Positions 1-12,528 of a stretch of DNA of 64,000 bases are shown here, in pieces (positions within the stretch are counted from its first letter, which is position 1; each line of letters starts with the position of its first letter). The position numbers were made by a program, and so were the translations under genes. Under the pieces are notes generated by a model. The model had not been told where the DNA came from. It saw nothing but the letters and a program-made list of their open reading frames with translations, and ran no database searches. This stretch comes from Rachycentron canadum (Eukaryota > Chordata > Actinopteri > Carangiformes > Rachycentridae), in assembly GCA_038496675.1 (NCBI GenBank), contig CM076669.1:12830767-12894766 (forward strand), read 5' to 3'.

Positions 1-154
1 TCTTATATGAATACATGAATAAATATTAAAAATAATAATAAAAAGGACATTTCGATTATTTCCCTTACTTTTTAGAGCAGCTGCAGCAGAAGTATCTAAA
101 CTCTGTTATTCTCTTTGTCACCTGCCTTGTCTGTATTTGCTGTTCATGACACAG

Positions 155-3100
155 GATCCTGTTTGGGCGTTTGCGCAGTAAAGCAGGCAGTAAGTTTCAG
201 GGGAAAGCCGCCTCCGCCTCCCGGTCCTCCATCATTCTGCGTTTCCTGGCAGGCTGCCAGACTGAGGAGCTGGGGATGTTCATCGACCTGCTGCTTGAGC
301 CGGTCCGCCATCACAGCCAAGGTAGAAAATACATTTTTGAGTTTATAAAAATAAAATATAAAAATAAAATAAAAATAATAATTAATAATAAATAAACAAA
401 TTTATCTCTGATTATCTGACATCTCCTTTTTTGCTAAAGCCAAAGTGTTTCCACCTGAACTCAAATGCGGCTTGAAAATCTCTCGCTCCGCTTCGTTTTG
501 TTGTCTCTTTGGTGCTGCTGCTGCATGATGACACACAGGGAGTGAATCTGAGTAACGTTCAACATTTCTTTACTATTAAAAGTGCTAAAAATACATCCAT
601 ATAAAGTTTGTCGTACCTAAATACGATAATAAAATTCTCAGTATCGATATGATTAATTATTTACTTTGTAAATCGATTTTAGATCAATATACAGGACGTC
701 CCCCGTGAGGGACAACTTGCTTATCGATGCAGTTGGATCGTAGTAATATAAATCGAAATGTAGATGTCGAATCGTAATTATAATAAATTTTCAGGTGAAA
801 TAAAAAGGTAAATATATTGACCCGTGAAGTGAGGGCCATCTTTGTTTTTTCAATTTTATGAATGGATAAATACATTTTATAGATTTTTCTTCATTGTTTC
901 ATATCATACACAGTTGTTACACAAGAAAACGTCTTACCAAACATAACATTTCTGCAGACATAAAAACAGCAGAATTTCCCCTGTTGATCTTTTCCTGTGC
1001 CGTGTCCTCAGGTTCCTGTCTGGCAGCAGTGGAGAGGGCAGTTGCTGAGACGGATGTGGGCGCCTTCCTGCCGCTGGGCCGCCAGCACAGCCTGCTGAAC
1101 ATCATCAACGTGGTGATGCAGAAACTGGGCCACCTCATCCACATCTATCTGCCCAAAGTGCTGCAGATCCTGTTGTGTGTCACCGCCTCTGTGTCCACTG
1201 TCCTGGACAACAGAGACCAGGTAACCAGGATGGGGACTGACAGAGTCTCTTTCTTCATAAATTGCAGTCAGCAACACGACTTGAGAGCATCACAGAAATA
1301 CAGCTTGAATCAGTTGAAGCTGTTCATCTGAGGCTGTTGTTTAAAGTATTCTCACTTCACAAGATGCCCTAAAATCTACAGAGTGCATGATTGACTTTTA
1401 CTGACGTGTGTAGGAGGAAACGAAGATTATTAGTGACATAAATCACAGTCCAGTCGTGTTGCAGCTTTCTCGGTACTGAATTCAGCCTCTTTTTGTTTGC
1501 AGCTGAGGGCAGGTAGCATCAGTCCTCTGAAGAACCTAAGGCGACTCGGCATCCTGAGGATCCAGGACTTCTTTGATGGTTTTGACTACTACAGCTTCAG
1601 CCCAGAGGAGCTGGATGCTGTCTTCCAGGCTGTGGTCTGGCCTCAGGTACATGCTGCAAACATCTTTAGTGTTTTTGCTGTGTTTTTTTTTTTTTTTTTT
1701 TCATTTAAGTCATTGTAGCGTTTAAATTTCTTTAAAAATTTTTTTGTGCAGGTGTGTCGTCTCCCCACAGAGAGCCCCTACTCCCCCACCCCTCTGCTGA
1801 AACTCATCCATGTGTGGTGCAAAAATGCCAGGTCAGTCTCATGACCAATCTCATTCGTCTATTCCACATCCTCCCATACGTGTTAACCAGATACAGAGTG
1901 ACTTTCATCCGTTCACTTAAATAATGATATTTCTTTCTTTTTCTCAGGTTCTTCCCTCTTCTGGCCAAGCACAAGCCAGATCACCCTGAGTCTGGCGTCC
2001 TGCTAAATGTCTTCGCCCTTCTCTCTGCCAAGAATGCTTCCCCAGCAACCATTGCCATGGTAATGGACATGGCTGAGTCTCTAGCATCAACAGAGGACTT
2101 TGTTGCATCGGAGACGGAGACGGGGCTGAGCGTCAACAACAGTGTGTTCCCGCAGCCTGGAGAGGGCACTGTTACCACTGCAGGTTAGCAGATTGAGAGC
2201 TGGTGTGATTCAAGGCCAGTTTTCCTCAACATGCAGTCTTTTTCTGTTTTATCCTAATGGTACAAATCTTCTTAACCTGATGCCGGACACAGTGAGATGT
2301 GTGTGTTGCTGTGTTTCCTCTAGAGTCATTGACTCAGGGCTCCAGGCTGCTGCTGCCCCACATCTCCACTCTGCTGCAGTACCTCAGTGGAGTCGTACGC
2401 AACGCTGACAGGCTCAAGAAGAAGAAGTTCAGAGCGCAGGTGGCCAAGGAGCTCAACATCCTCTCCAAGTCAGTTACAGTAGAGCTCACACTCATTCATT
2501 ATTTTCATTGTATCCAATGTTTCTGTCTTTTAAAAGTCACTTGTTTGCTTCATCTTATTAAACTATTTTTTGAATCTGGTGCTTTCTGTCTGCCAGGGTT
2601 AGTCGATTTGTGAGTGACAAGGAGCAGAGCTCAGTGCTCATCGGCCTATTGCTACCCTACCTCCGGAGAGGCAACAACCCTCAAGTAAGACTAACAAATC
2701 ATTTATTATTATTATTCATTAATTCTTATTATTTATCATTATCATTGATTATTATTATTATTATTAGTTTCCTCTATGAGAAATTGAATGGGAGAGATTT
2801 CATACAAACTTAGAATTTGTTGTAAAATCAAGGTCTTTCTACCTTGAACTGAGCCTCCATGTTATAAATATCTGCACAATTTAAAACTGTTGTTTGTTAG
2901 TGCAATGGTGGCTCACGTGGAAGGGTACATACTACTTAGGCTCTGTCCTTACCACAGTAGCCGGGGTTTGAATTCAGCCCAGGTCCCATCTCGTTTCCCA
3001 ACTTTCCTCCCCGGAAATAATTGTTGTGTAAAAAAAGATATGGATGGTTTAGGGGCTCAGTTCACAGAATAATTGGCGGTATGTAATAATTAGAGGTACC

Positions 3101-4757
3101 TGTACCAGTCTTCGTGCTACCAGTTATTTACCTGACTTTGTGTTTGTTTCAGGAGACAGAAATCGACATCCTGGCCACCGTACAGAACCTGCTGCGACAG
3201 TGTGTGCAGCCTTCTGCCTTCCTACGCCCTCTCAGCAAACTCTTCTCCATCATCCACAACAAGCTGCCCAGGCAGGCGCTCACCAACGTCTTCCAGGTAG
3301 GGCAAAAAATACTGTCGTTACAGGCACACAGTAGAGTGAGAGGGAGAGTCAAGATTGCCGTGACCACCAGCAAACCTGGTACGCATGTGTTTATATACGA
3401 GTGATATGCATCCTATAGGTCAGTCATTTCTAACCTGGGCGTTTCAAGATGAATCTCAGGGGGCCCAGATGATCACAGACACCCTTTTTTTTTTTTTTTT
3501 TTTTTAACTTTTTGACCACTAAAATCCTGTAAATAGCACTATTCCCTCCTTCAACTGCTCACAACTCCAAATAAGCTGTTATGAGGGATCAAAAGTAGGC
3601 TTTAAGTCATTTTAATGGGTCAGGGCCAAAAAGGTTGGGAATTATAGATCCAGCCATACAGATTACATCACTTCTTGCTGGTGATGTTAACATGCCTTAT
3701 TCTTATTCTCATCCTTAACTGATTAGGAAATCGTCTTCATGCAGATCATGAAAACCAGTTACCAGGACAGAAGCAGTGCATGCTGGTAGATAGGCTGCTA
3801 TTAATGATGTCAAAAATGGGAAATAACTATTTCCTGAAAAAGCTGAATGCAGATGGAGGCTTTAAACAAAACCGTCCTTACTCTTCATCTGTTTGTGCTG
3901 CTCCGCTTTCAGACTCTGTCGGATCTGGAGCCTTCGCTCACATACATCACTGATTTAGCAGCAAAGGTACGGTTGATCATTTATTATGCGGACATGTTGT
4001 TTTATTATTTACACTTAAATCTCTGAGGTCAGATTAATCTGCCTCACAATGTTGCAGTACGTACAAAGCTGCTGTTTCCTGCTCTCCCTCTCCAGCTCAA
4101 TGCCTTTGACAGTCGACACTTGGATGAGATCTACTTCGACGTGCGTCTGACGGCTTTCCAAGACGCCACCCGGCGGGTCAAAGACATGCAGACTCTGGAC
4201 CTGGACTACATCAACACCATCATACACAACTGCTTCCACACCTATGAGGTCAGCAAATGTATGATACAGATATACTAAACTAAGAGCTGTAATGCAAGGT
4301 TTTCATCGACTGTCCCTCCTTTGGTGCAGATTGGCGACATGTCGCTGGCAGACAATGCCACCTTGTGTCTGTCTGCAGTGATCGTCCAGCTGGCAGCGGT
4401 CGGACCCGGGGAGCAGATCTACAAGGACATTGTACAACACACCATCCTGGATGCTGTACACAAGGGGCTCCGCAGCAAGACAGATGTACAAGCTCACCCT
4501 TCTTCTTATTTCTAAATGCACTAGCTACATCAGATAAAAACTACTGCACACACTCATCTTGACTTATGTTTAAAAATGTGATCTTTTCCTCTACTCCGCC
4601 CCCTTCACTCTACCAGAGTGTGCAGCATGAATACACCACTGTGCTAGCCTGCCTGGTGAAGACCTTTCCCTCCAGGAAAGAGTTCAGAGACCTGGTGCAG
4701 CTCACAGACTACAGCGATCCTGAGTCTGACTTCTTTGAGCACATGAAGCACATCCAG
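155..4757 (+). other. utp20: utp20 coding exons 1-12 of those in the window
   Basis: Exon coordinates read from splice sites and codon phase: 155-321, 1012-1220, 1503-1646, 1752-1831, 1948-2183, 2324-2468, 2597-2684, 3153-3296, 3913-3966, 4096-4248, 4330-4485, 4617-4757. The first exon starts after an acceptor at 151-154, so bases 1-154 are the end of an upstream intron. The segment reads as helical HEAT-type repeats, for example LNIINVVMQKLGHLI and ILQILLC-like helices. The introns are AT-rich; that at 2685-3152 carries a tRNA-derived SINE fragment, and 322-1011 and 3297-3912 hold nothing else I recognise. Confidence 0.88.
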
Positions 4758-7518
4758 GTAAGGAAGAAACTCCCTCCTCTCACTCTGCTCTCCTCTTTTA
4801 CCTCTGCGCAGGTAAGACTAACACTTTGCTCCCTGTTTAGATACACCGTCGGGGCCGTGCACTGCGTAAACTGGCCAAGCAGCTGACCGAGGGCACGGTG
4901 GTGATGACATCTCGTTCTTTACAGAATTACATAATGCCGTACGCCATGACGGCCCTGCTAGATGAAAAGATGCTCAAGGTGACTCATCGACATTCAAATG
5001 CAACATAACACCTTTAATTTTGAGAGAGAACTTTTTAAAACTTTAAAATGCTTCTTGTCCCATGCTGCAGCACGAGAACATGACGTCAGCGTCGGTGGAG
5101 GTGGTGGGCGCAGTGTGCCGCAGGCTGACCTGGTCCAAGTACCTCTACTACCTGAAACACTTCATCCACATCCTGCAGACTGCACAGGCTGAGCAGAAAC
5201 TGGCTGTCAGGTAGGGCTGTCCTCAAGTATACATGCGCTTTCAAATCACTTTACTCTATCGTTGACCAATGGATTCTTGTTTTTTTTTACCTTTTTTTAA
5301 TTCATGATTCAAGCATTTCATAAAAGTCTTCCTTTCCTCCTCCCTCCCTAAATCCAGTTTGCTAGTCACAGTCCTGGAGGCTTTTCATTTTGACCATCAG
5401 ACCCTCAGCAGAGAAATGGAAGCAGCTAAGGCCAGAGAAGGTGAGTTACTAAATACATCTCTTCTGTGTCTCCTAATATTTAGCCTCTGTATAAAAACCT
5501 GCTAAATTAAATACATTTTTGTCAAGCTGGGAGCATCACAGTCGATGCAGATGATGTGAACGAGGCTGCAGCAGACAAATCAGATGCAAGCGATGAGGAG
5601 GAGGAGGAGGAGGAGGAGGAGGCAATGGACGTTGACAGAAAGGCTGCTCCATCTGATGTTCCCATGGAAATGGAGAACGGCGATGGAGGAAAGGATGGCG
5701 TTTCAGAGGAAGCGGCCACGACCAAAGCCAAGGGACCAGTGGCCGCTAAACCGGCTGTGGCGGCCAGCGGGCTGCCACAGAGCAAAGAGGAGCTAGAGTC
5801 TCTGATCAGCACCATCCACCAGACTGTCAATGATAGCGTGCTGCCGCGCCTGCACAAGTGTCTCACTGCAAAGGTACGCACTGCATGCACAACTGACATA
5901 TGACATCTGTTCTAAAAACTCCAAACAGCAGTGTAATCGTGAAAGTGTGTGCGTGTGGGTGACATCTAGGTGAAGCGTGACGAGGAGCACAAGGCGGTGA
6001 AGTCAAAGGATGTGAAGGATGAGGAGGTGGTGAGGATACCGATAGCCTTCACCATGGTTAAACTGATGCAGACCCTGCCTCCTCACATCATGGAGGCCAA
6101 CCTGCCCGGGTACGCTGCTGGCTGTACTTGTGTGTGTGTGTCTGTGTGTGTGTGTGTTTTGTCGGTGTGTTGTGGAGAAAGTAAAAGCCAAAGAAAAACA
6201 TTATTCCAATTCTCACAGTAATCTGTGGTATCTGTTGTGTGACACCCACAGAATAAGGGACAAATAAGTATTATTTAAGTAATATTTGGAGCAGATGGTG
6301 ACATTTCAGAGCTGATTTTCTCTGCTGTTAAATGATTGAGTGTGTGTGTCTGTCCAGGATCCTGATCAAGGTGTGTGTGCTGCTGAGGAACCGTTTCCAG
6401 GAAATTCGTGATGCAGCAAGAGGAACGCTGGTGAAGATCATTGAGACGCTGGGATGCAGATACCTGCGGTACCTGCTCAAAGAGATGCAGGGCATCCTGG
6501 TCAAGGGCTACCAGGCAAGCACGCATGCACACACACACAGTCAACAGCAGAGACACAAATACCCGTTTGTGTCTGGTTGATCATGGATGAAACGACAGCT
6601 TTCTGTTCAATATCATCATTTGACAAAACGATATCTTGGTGAATCATCACAATACACAATTTTCTGTGTAAATATTTTACACAAACTAAACAGTCAATTT
6701 ATTTTTCTCCCACGTTTTTTCACATGTAGTTTTGTTGTACTTAAACACTTTAATAAATGGTTGATTTTCTTGATGATGGCACATCATTGTTGTAAAGAGA
6801 TGCGCTCATATTTTCTCTGAACTGTCCCCCCACCCTCCCCCCTTCAGGTCCATGTGCTAACATTTACAGTATACCAGCTGCTGTCTGCCCTCAGCCCAAC
6901 CCTGAAGAGTGGTGACCTGGACCCATGCATGAACATGCTCATTGATGTAAGAACTGTGCACGCTCCCCTTTGTCAGATATTGAGGTTGGATTAGCTGCAA
7001 TTGTCATTTACATTCATCTTAATACTCTTTTCCCCCTCTTCTATTTAATATGAGTTAGATCTTCAACAATGAGCTGTTTGGGGCCGTGGCAGAGGAGAAG
7101 GAGGTGAAGGGGATCGTCTCCAAGCTGATGGAGGCTCGGCACAGTAAGAGCATGGACTCCTATGAGCTGCTAGCCCAGTTCTGCAGCAGGGAGAGCATCA
7201 CCAAGCTCATACTGCCTCTGAAGGAGGTGAGGGAGGGATTTCATTTGATTAAAAGTAACATAAATGGCCCTTTAAGTGCATGTTTGATCAATTTAACAGT
7301 GAATGAAATTATTTTGAAAAACTATTGTCTGGTGTTATTCTCCCAACAGATACTGGAGACTTCATCCAAGCTGAAGGTGTGTAACCGAGTGAGTGCTGTG
7401 CTGCGACGACTGGTCCTGGGTCTGCTTGTCAACGGGGGCATGACTGCTCAGGATATCTTACTGCTGAGCCATGGCCTGGTCAGCCAGAGCCTGCCACTGC
7501 TCACAAAGAGAGACCGGT

Positions 7519-7549
<31 letters not shown>

Positions 7550-10500
7550 AGTTCAAATTACAGGAAATCACTTTGATGCTTATTTGCAGCCACTATTTTT
7601 AACACTGAGTATGGTTGTGTACTTCTAGAGAGAAATCCTCTACGCAGCTTCCCCCTGACCCCAGGCTGCCTCCTCCCAGCTGCCTGCTCCTGCCTCCGAC
7701 CCCAAAGAGAGGAGGTCAAAAAGCTCCTGTCAGCAGCCGAACCAACATGCACGTACTGGTGGACGCTGGCCTCAAGGTACACGTCACACCAGCTAGTGCT
7801 CAGTCATCTTGTACAATTGCATGATCTGTTCATTCTCTGACAACATTTTCAGTAAAATAATGTATTGCACATTTTCTTTACTTTGAGAAGGAATGATTGT
7901 CTTGTGATTGATGAGAATAAAAGAACTTCATCAGAAGTGTTCATCATATGAATCTATCTGATCCACAGCTGCTCCATCTGAGTCTGAAGAAATCCAAAGT
8001 GACGTCATCTGAGGCTTCAGCTCTAGAGATGCTGGACCCCTTCGTACGGCTGCTGCTCGAGTGCCTCGACTCCATGCACATCAAGGTACGAGCATTTGAT
8101 CTTTACATATCAACCAAACTTCGAGAACTGACTTGAGCACTAACTTGCCCTCCTCTCATTTGTCTCTTCACTCCCAGGTGATCACAGAGGCACTGGTAGC
8201 GTTCACCTGGCTGCTGAAGTTCCCTCTACCAGCAGTGGAGGAGAACGCAGACCAGCTGACCAAGCAGCTCTTTGTTCTGCTGAAGGATTACTCCAAGGCC
8301 GGAGCTGCCCGCGGGGAGAACTACCACCTGGTCCAGAACTGCTTCAAGGTGACATGAAGAACACACGTGAAACAATCTATCAGTTATTCTATGTTTTCTG
8401 TTTTTTTTTTATTCTCAAAACTCAAAAAAAAGATAGATTTCTATAGTTTTTCTGCTTGTCTTCATTTGTCCCGCAGGCTATCACCATACTGGTGAAGAAC
8501 TTCAAAAGCAACAAGATCTCTGAGACGCAGCTGCAGGTGTTGTTGGGATACGCCGAGGAGGACATCTACGATCAGTCACGCCAGGCCACTGCCTTCGGCC
8601 TGCTGAAGGTAATTAATCAAAGTGTCCTTGGTGCTGTATGTATGTGCAGCACTAATCGAAGCTGTAAAATCCCATTAGAGGTTTAAGACAAACAGCTTAA
8701 GGAAAATGATTCTCCAACATTGTGTGTGTCTGTCTCCTTAAGGCAATTCTGTCTAGGAGGCTTGTTGTCCCAGAGATGGAGGAGGTGATGAAGAAAGTTG
8801 CCAAGCTGTCCGTCACTGGCAGCAACGCTATGATCAGAATCCACTGTCGACAGGTACGAACACACAAAAACATGGAACAACAGGACACATTTTAAACACT
8901 TTATTTCTCCTCTCTGCTGCATAACGTCTGATGAAGACACTTGAGGTTTCGCTTCAGGCAGCAGGTTAACAGTGTTCGTGTTGTGCAGATCTACCTGAAG
9001 TACCTGCTGGACTACCCACTGGGGAGGAAGCTGAGAGGGCACCTGGACTTTGTGGTGGCCCAGCTGCACTATGAGCATGACACAGGCAGGGAGTCCGTGC
9101 TGGAGATGCTGGCATACATCTTCCAGACCTTCCCTCGGGTGAGTTCATTCCACCTCAACTGGACTGCATTATGCTGCCAGGTGTTTTGATACATACATGA
9201 AACAAACATATCACCCATCATATTCATAACCTTACATTGGGTATAATTCCTGTCAAATAGAATTTGACTTTGATGAATATTATCATCTAAGCAAAGACTA
9301 CTGTGTTTATTTTTTTTCCCCAGAACCTGCTGTTAAAGCACAGCGGTCTTTTCTTTGCCCCGCTGGCCTTGGTTGTGGTCAACGATGACTCAGCACGCTG
9401 TAAAAAAATGGCCGCCATGGCCATCAAGGCTCTGCTCACCCGGCTGGACTTAAACCACCAGAACACCTTGTACTCTTTTGTCAACACCTGGTTGAATGCA
9501 GAAAAGGTAACACATAAACTAAAGTGTGTGTAAAACATCAAGGAGAACATTTTGAGCCAAAGTGAATTCAAATCAGCAGCTTTTCATCATTTTGAATAAG
9601 ATCTCAGTTTAAACTCTGACTTCTCCCTCCCACCTAAGGCGAGCCTGCGGCGTCTGGGCGCTCAGATTTGTGGCCTGTTCGTGGAGGTGGAGGAGGAGAA
9701 GTTTTCCCGCCGACTGGACGACCTGCTGCCTCTGCTGGAGAAGGAGATCAACCCCAACAACTACGAAGATGTAAATGTCAACACCTTTGCGCCACCTCTG
9801 GGTTTGAAATGCGGGGAAAAGAAAGCATCTTTGTGACTGTTTGTCTTTCAGATTGAAGAGGAGCAGGATGAGAAAGGGGCAGACAGGCTGTTGTTCAGTT
9901 ATCTGACTCTCATCACCAAACTGGGCAAACACTGCGGCCTGCTTGAGCTCAGCAAGTGGCGCGACGTACTCTTTCGTATCTGGGGTAAAAGCCCAACACA
10001 CACAGCTGCTCTTTCGGTTACATACACAGCCAATTTCCTCGGAAACTCAAACGCTACAAATTTCTGTCCCTGTTACACCTGAAGGTCACATCGAAGGCCA
10101 CCTGCGGTATCCTCATTGCTGGGTGTGGCTGACCGCTTCGCAGCTCTTTGGCCAGCTGTTTGCAGCCCAGCAGGCAGAACAGCTGATCAGTGTTTGGAGA
10201 GAAGGTGGAGACGCTTCATCCCAGTCAGTCGCCACAGCCTTCATCACCAGCAACCTGGACAAGAAGGTGAGGCAAATGGCCGCACATGTCTCATTTCTGC
10301 ATTTTATTCTTATTGTTTGAATTAAATGATTACTTTCTTCTTTCCTTCTTTTTTCTGACCTCTAGATGAGAGAGTTGGCGTTATCGTTCGTCCATCAGCT
10401 TCAGTCTAAGTTCCTGGACACAGCATCAGGAGAGCAGGTGCCAAAACACGCCCACCTCGCTGTATCTCATGAGTTCATCAAATCGCACAGATTAGATGTA

Positions 10501-12172
10501 ATTAAAGGACATGCTATGCTCCGTCCACAGGTGATCAAGAACCTGCTCTTCGTCGGCAAAGTTATTCACCTCATTTCCCCCGAGTCTGACATCACTTCCC
10601 CTGAGGAAGCGGTGAAAGAGGAGGAGGCGGAGGAGGAGGAGCAGATGGAGAATGGAGATCAAGAGGAGGGAGAAGGAGAGGAGGAGGAGAAGGAGAAAGA
10701 AGAAGAGGAAGAAGACGATGACAAGGATGACCGACCTCCTTCCCTGCTGTGGTTGATGAACAAACTGTCTCTGATGGCCAAGAGAGAGGCAGCGCACACA
10801 CCCAAAGTTCCCCTAAAGGTAACTATAGACACTAGGAGTCACACGTCCTGTTCTCTGTGATTACACCATCTGATTACTGCAACCTTCGCCAACCAAGTGC
10901 TCATCATCTCCTCTCATCAGTGGCCCAGCATTGTTGTGTCATATGTAGAATTATCGTTAATTGAATTTGTTTGAAGGCATTGAGGCCTTTTAAACTACAC
11001 ACATTTAAACCCAGTGCACAACAGCAGCAAAATTAATCTCTTAAGTTTAATTTGACTGCGCAGGATGTCAGGGAGTTTCAGCCCATTATAAAATAGATTT
11101 AATAATAATTAAATATATAATAATGATAATTTAATGGTTCGTTTTGTTGTGGATGTAATGATCATTCCTTAAGCCACATGTAATTTCATTTATAACCTAA
11201 ACATAACTGTATTAACAACTTAAAGAATGAATTTCACACAGATCTCTGTTTTAGGTTACTTGTAATGCGTGTCCTTAGTTGGTATTGAAACTAAAGTAAA
11301 TTGAATTTAAAAATGATTTAAAACAAATTTAATTTAAAACAAAACCAATAAGTGCTGCAGGAGAAATTATGTCCATATAAAGAGTCACAGTAGTTAAGAC
11401 CTTTGGTCATGTGCCTCAACTGGTTTTGATTCCTCATCTACATTTAAAATGATCATTCTTTCCAGCGTCTGAGCTGTAATATAATGTTCTTTTCTTTTCC
11501 ACAGAGAACGTGTGTGTTTAAGTTCCTGGGAGCCATAGCCATGGACCTAGGGAAGGAAAGGCTCAGCCCCTATCTGACCACTATCATCACTCCTCTGTAT
11601 AGGGAGCTGGACAGCACCTATGCAGACCAAGGTAACTCTTCTTATTTTAAAAAAAAAAAACCTAAAAATCAACTACACTTTGTCCTGGGTCCAGCTTGTG
11701 GCTGAAATCATCCTCAAGCTTAGCTTTACTCCATCGTTGACCTCGGCTCTGTCTGTGTCCAGACCCCACACTGAAGAACCTGGCACAAGAGCTGATCGAG
11801 CTGCTGAAAAGACAAGTGGGACTGGAGAAGTTCTCACTGGCCTTCTCTGCTGTCCAGAAGGAGTTCTCACTGAGGCGAGCAGCACGTAAACGTCACAGAG
11901 CCATGCAGGTAATGATGTTGGCAAAATACATAAACGCAATGAATGCACATGTGCACAGGGCCCCAACATTATTCTTGGCAGCCACCTTACATTTGTCCTC
12001 ATCCCTCTTCTCCCAGGCGGTAGCTAACCCAGACATTGCAGCCAAGAAGAAACTCAAGAAGCACAAGAACAAAATCGAAGCCAAAAAGAGGAAGATTGAG
12101 TTCCTACGGCCTGGGTACAAAGCCAAGAAGCATCGGAGCCATGCGCTCAAAGACCTGGCCATGGTGCAGTGA
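155..12172 (+). CDS. utp20: UTP20 small-subunit processome component, C-terminal ~1800 residues (5' partial)
   Basis: Giant HEAT-repeat scaffold of the nucleolar small-subunit processome, needed for early pre-rRNA cleavages that release 18S rRNA. Thirty-six exons joined at splice sites total 5404 nt and read without interruption from the first exon (entered in phase 1) to a TGA at 12170-12172. Diagnostic stretches include LKNLRRLGI, KKKKFRAQVAKEL, SDKEQSSVLIGLLLPYL, SLQNYIMPYAMT, AEEDIYDQSRQATAFGLLK and the basic tail KIEFLRPGYKAKKHRSHALK. Two acidic low-complexity segments (exons at 5527-5873 and 10531-10818) and a Lys/Arg-rich C-terminus fit a nucleolar protein. The family is about 2785 aa in human, so roughly the first 1000 residues lie left of the window. 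It converges with arl1. All introns are GT-AG except one GC-AG. Function is from family knowledge; exon structure is read from the sequence. Confidence 0.95.
2895..3010 (+). repeat. tRNA-derived SINE fragment in a utp20 intron
   Basis: An A-box-like TGGCTCACGTGG at 2909-2920 and a B-box-like GGTTTGAATTC at 2965-2975 are spaced as in tRNA-derived SINE heads. The tail is not identifiable. It lies in the intron 2685-3152, away from splice sites. Confidence 0.45.
4841..8348 (+). other. utp20: utp20 coding exons 13-24 of those in the window
   Basis: Exons: 4841-4978, 5071-5210, 5358-5440, 5527-5873, 5970-6109, 6358-6514, 6848-6946, 7059-7226, 7350-7516, 7629-7776, 7969-8085, 8178-8348. The 347-nt exon at 5527-5873 encodes an acidic linker with an in-frame (GAG)n run near 5596-5622, followed by a return to conserved sequence (PRLHKCLTAK). 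The exon ending at 6514 is followed by a GC donor. The exon at 7629-7776 encodes the Pro-rich motif DPRLPPPSCLLLPPTP, which is highly characteristic of UTP20. A (CA)n repeat lies just inside the intron after 7516. Confidence 0.88.
7519..7545. repeat. (CA)n microsatellite
   Basis: CA run starting two bases after the donor of the utp20 exon that ends at 7516. Confidence 0.95.
8477..12172 (+). other. utp20: utp20 coding exons 25-36 (last) and stop
   Basis: Exons: 8477-8608, 8743-8853, 8989-9138, 9324-9506, 9639-9770, 9852-9984, 10085-10266, 10366-10437, 10531-10818, 11505-11631, 11763-11908, 12017-12172. The final exon encodes the conserved basic tail and ends LAMVQ-stop. The 93-nt interval 10438-10530 is an in-frame, stop-free intron (see findings). 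The intron 10819-11504 is the longest here and is plain AT-rich DNA. Confidence 0.88.
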
Positions 12173-12427
12173 GCCATCTGTTTGTCAAGGACACTAGGCA
12201 GGGATCAGAGCTGGCCAGGTGAGCAGGCAGTGGTTAGCTGCACAAGTCTCACCTCATGATGTTACATAATGACTTTTTCTATTGTAATTAAAATGTCAGT
12301 TGACAAAGAAAACATTGGATTGGGCCACAAAAGATGGAGAATGGATTCATGCTGCCAGTTTCCTAAATGAGTGAGGAAAATAGAGGTTGTGAAAGACACC
12401 TAACCTCTGTGCATGTCTGTGTGAAAA

Positions 12428-12433
12428 AATAAA
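12428..12433 (+). terminator. candidate utp20 poly(A) signal
   Basis: AATAAA about 255 bases after the utp20 stop codon. This is the first canonical signal on the + strand downstream of the gene, and it implies a short 3' UTR. Cleavage itself cannot be seen. Confidence 0.5.
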
Positions 12434-12522
12434 TATCACGTTACAGCTGTTGCACAACAGGATGTCTCTATCACTAATGACATCACTTTATATGAATTGC
12501 AGATCAAAGCTGAAATCCATTT

Positions 12523-12528
12523 TTTATT
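12523..12528 (-). terminator. candidate arl1 poly(A) signal
   Basis: TTTATT on the + strand (AATAAA on the - strand), about 1.3 kb past the arl1 stop. I noticed no other canonical - strand AATAAA between it and the stop, though ATTAAA variants occur near 13216 and 13412. If used, the arl1 and utp20 3' ends lie within about 100 bases of each other. Confidence 0.35.

Noticed and set aside
520..560. Possible box C/D snoRNA in a utp20 intron (ATGATGA then CTGA)
   Set aside because: The boxes are only about 20 bases apart and lack a closing stem, too short for a snoRNA.
8683..9078. 131-aa open frame on the - strand
   Set aside because: It overlaps well-supported utp20 exons on the other strand and has no family motif; a shadow of coding sequence.
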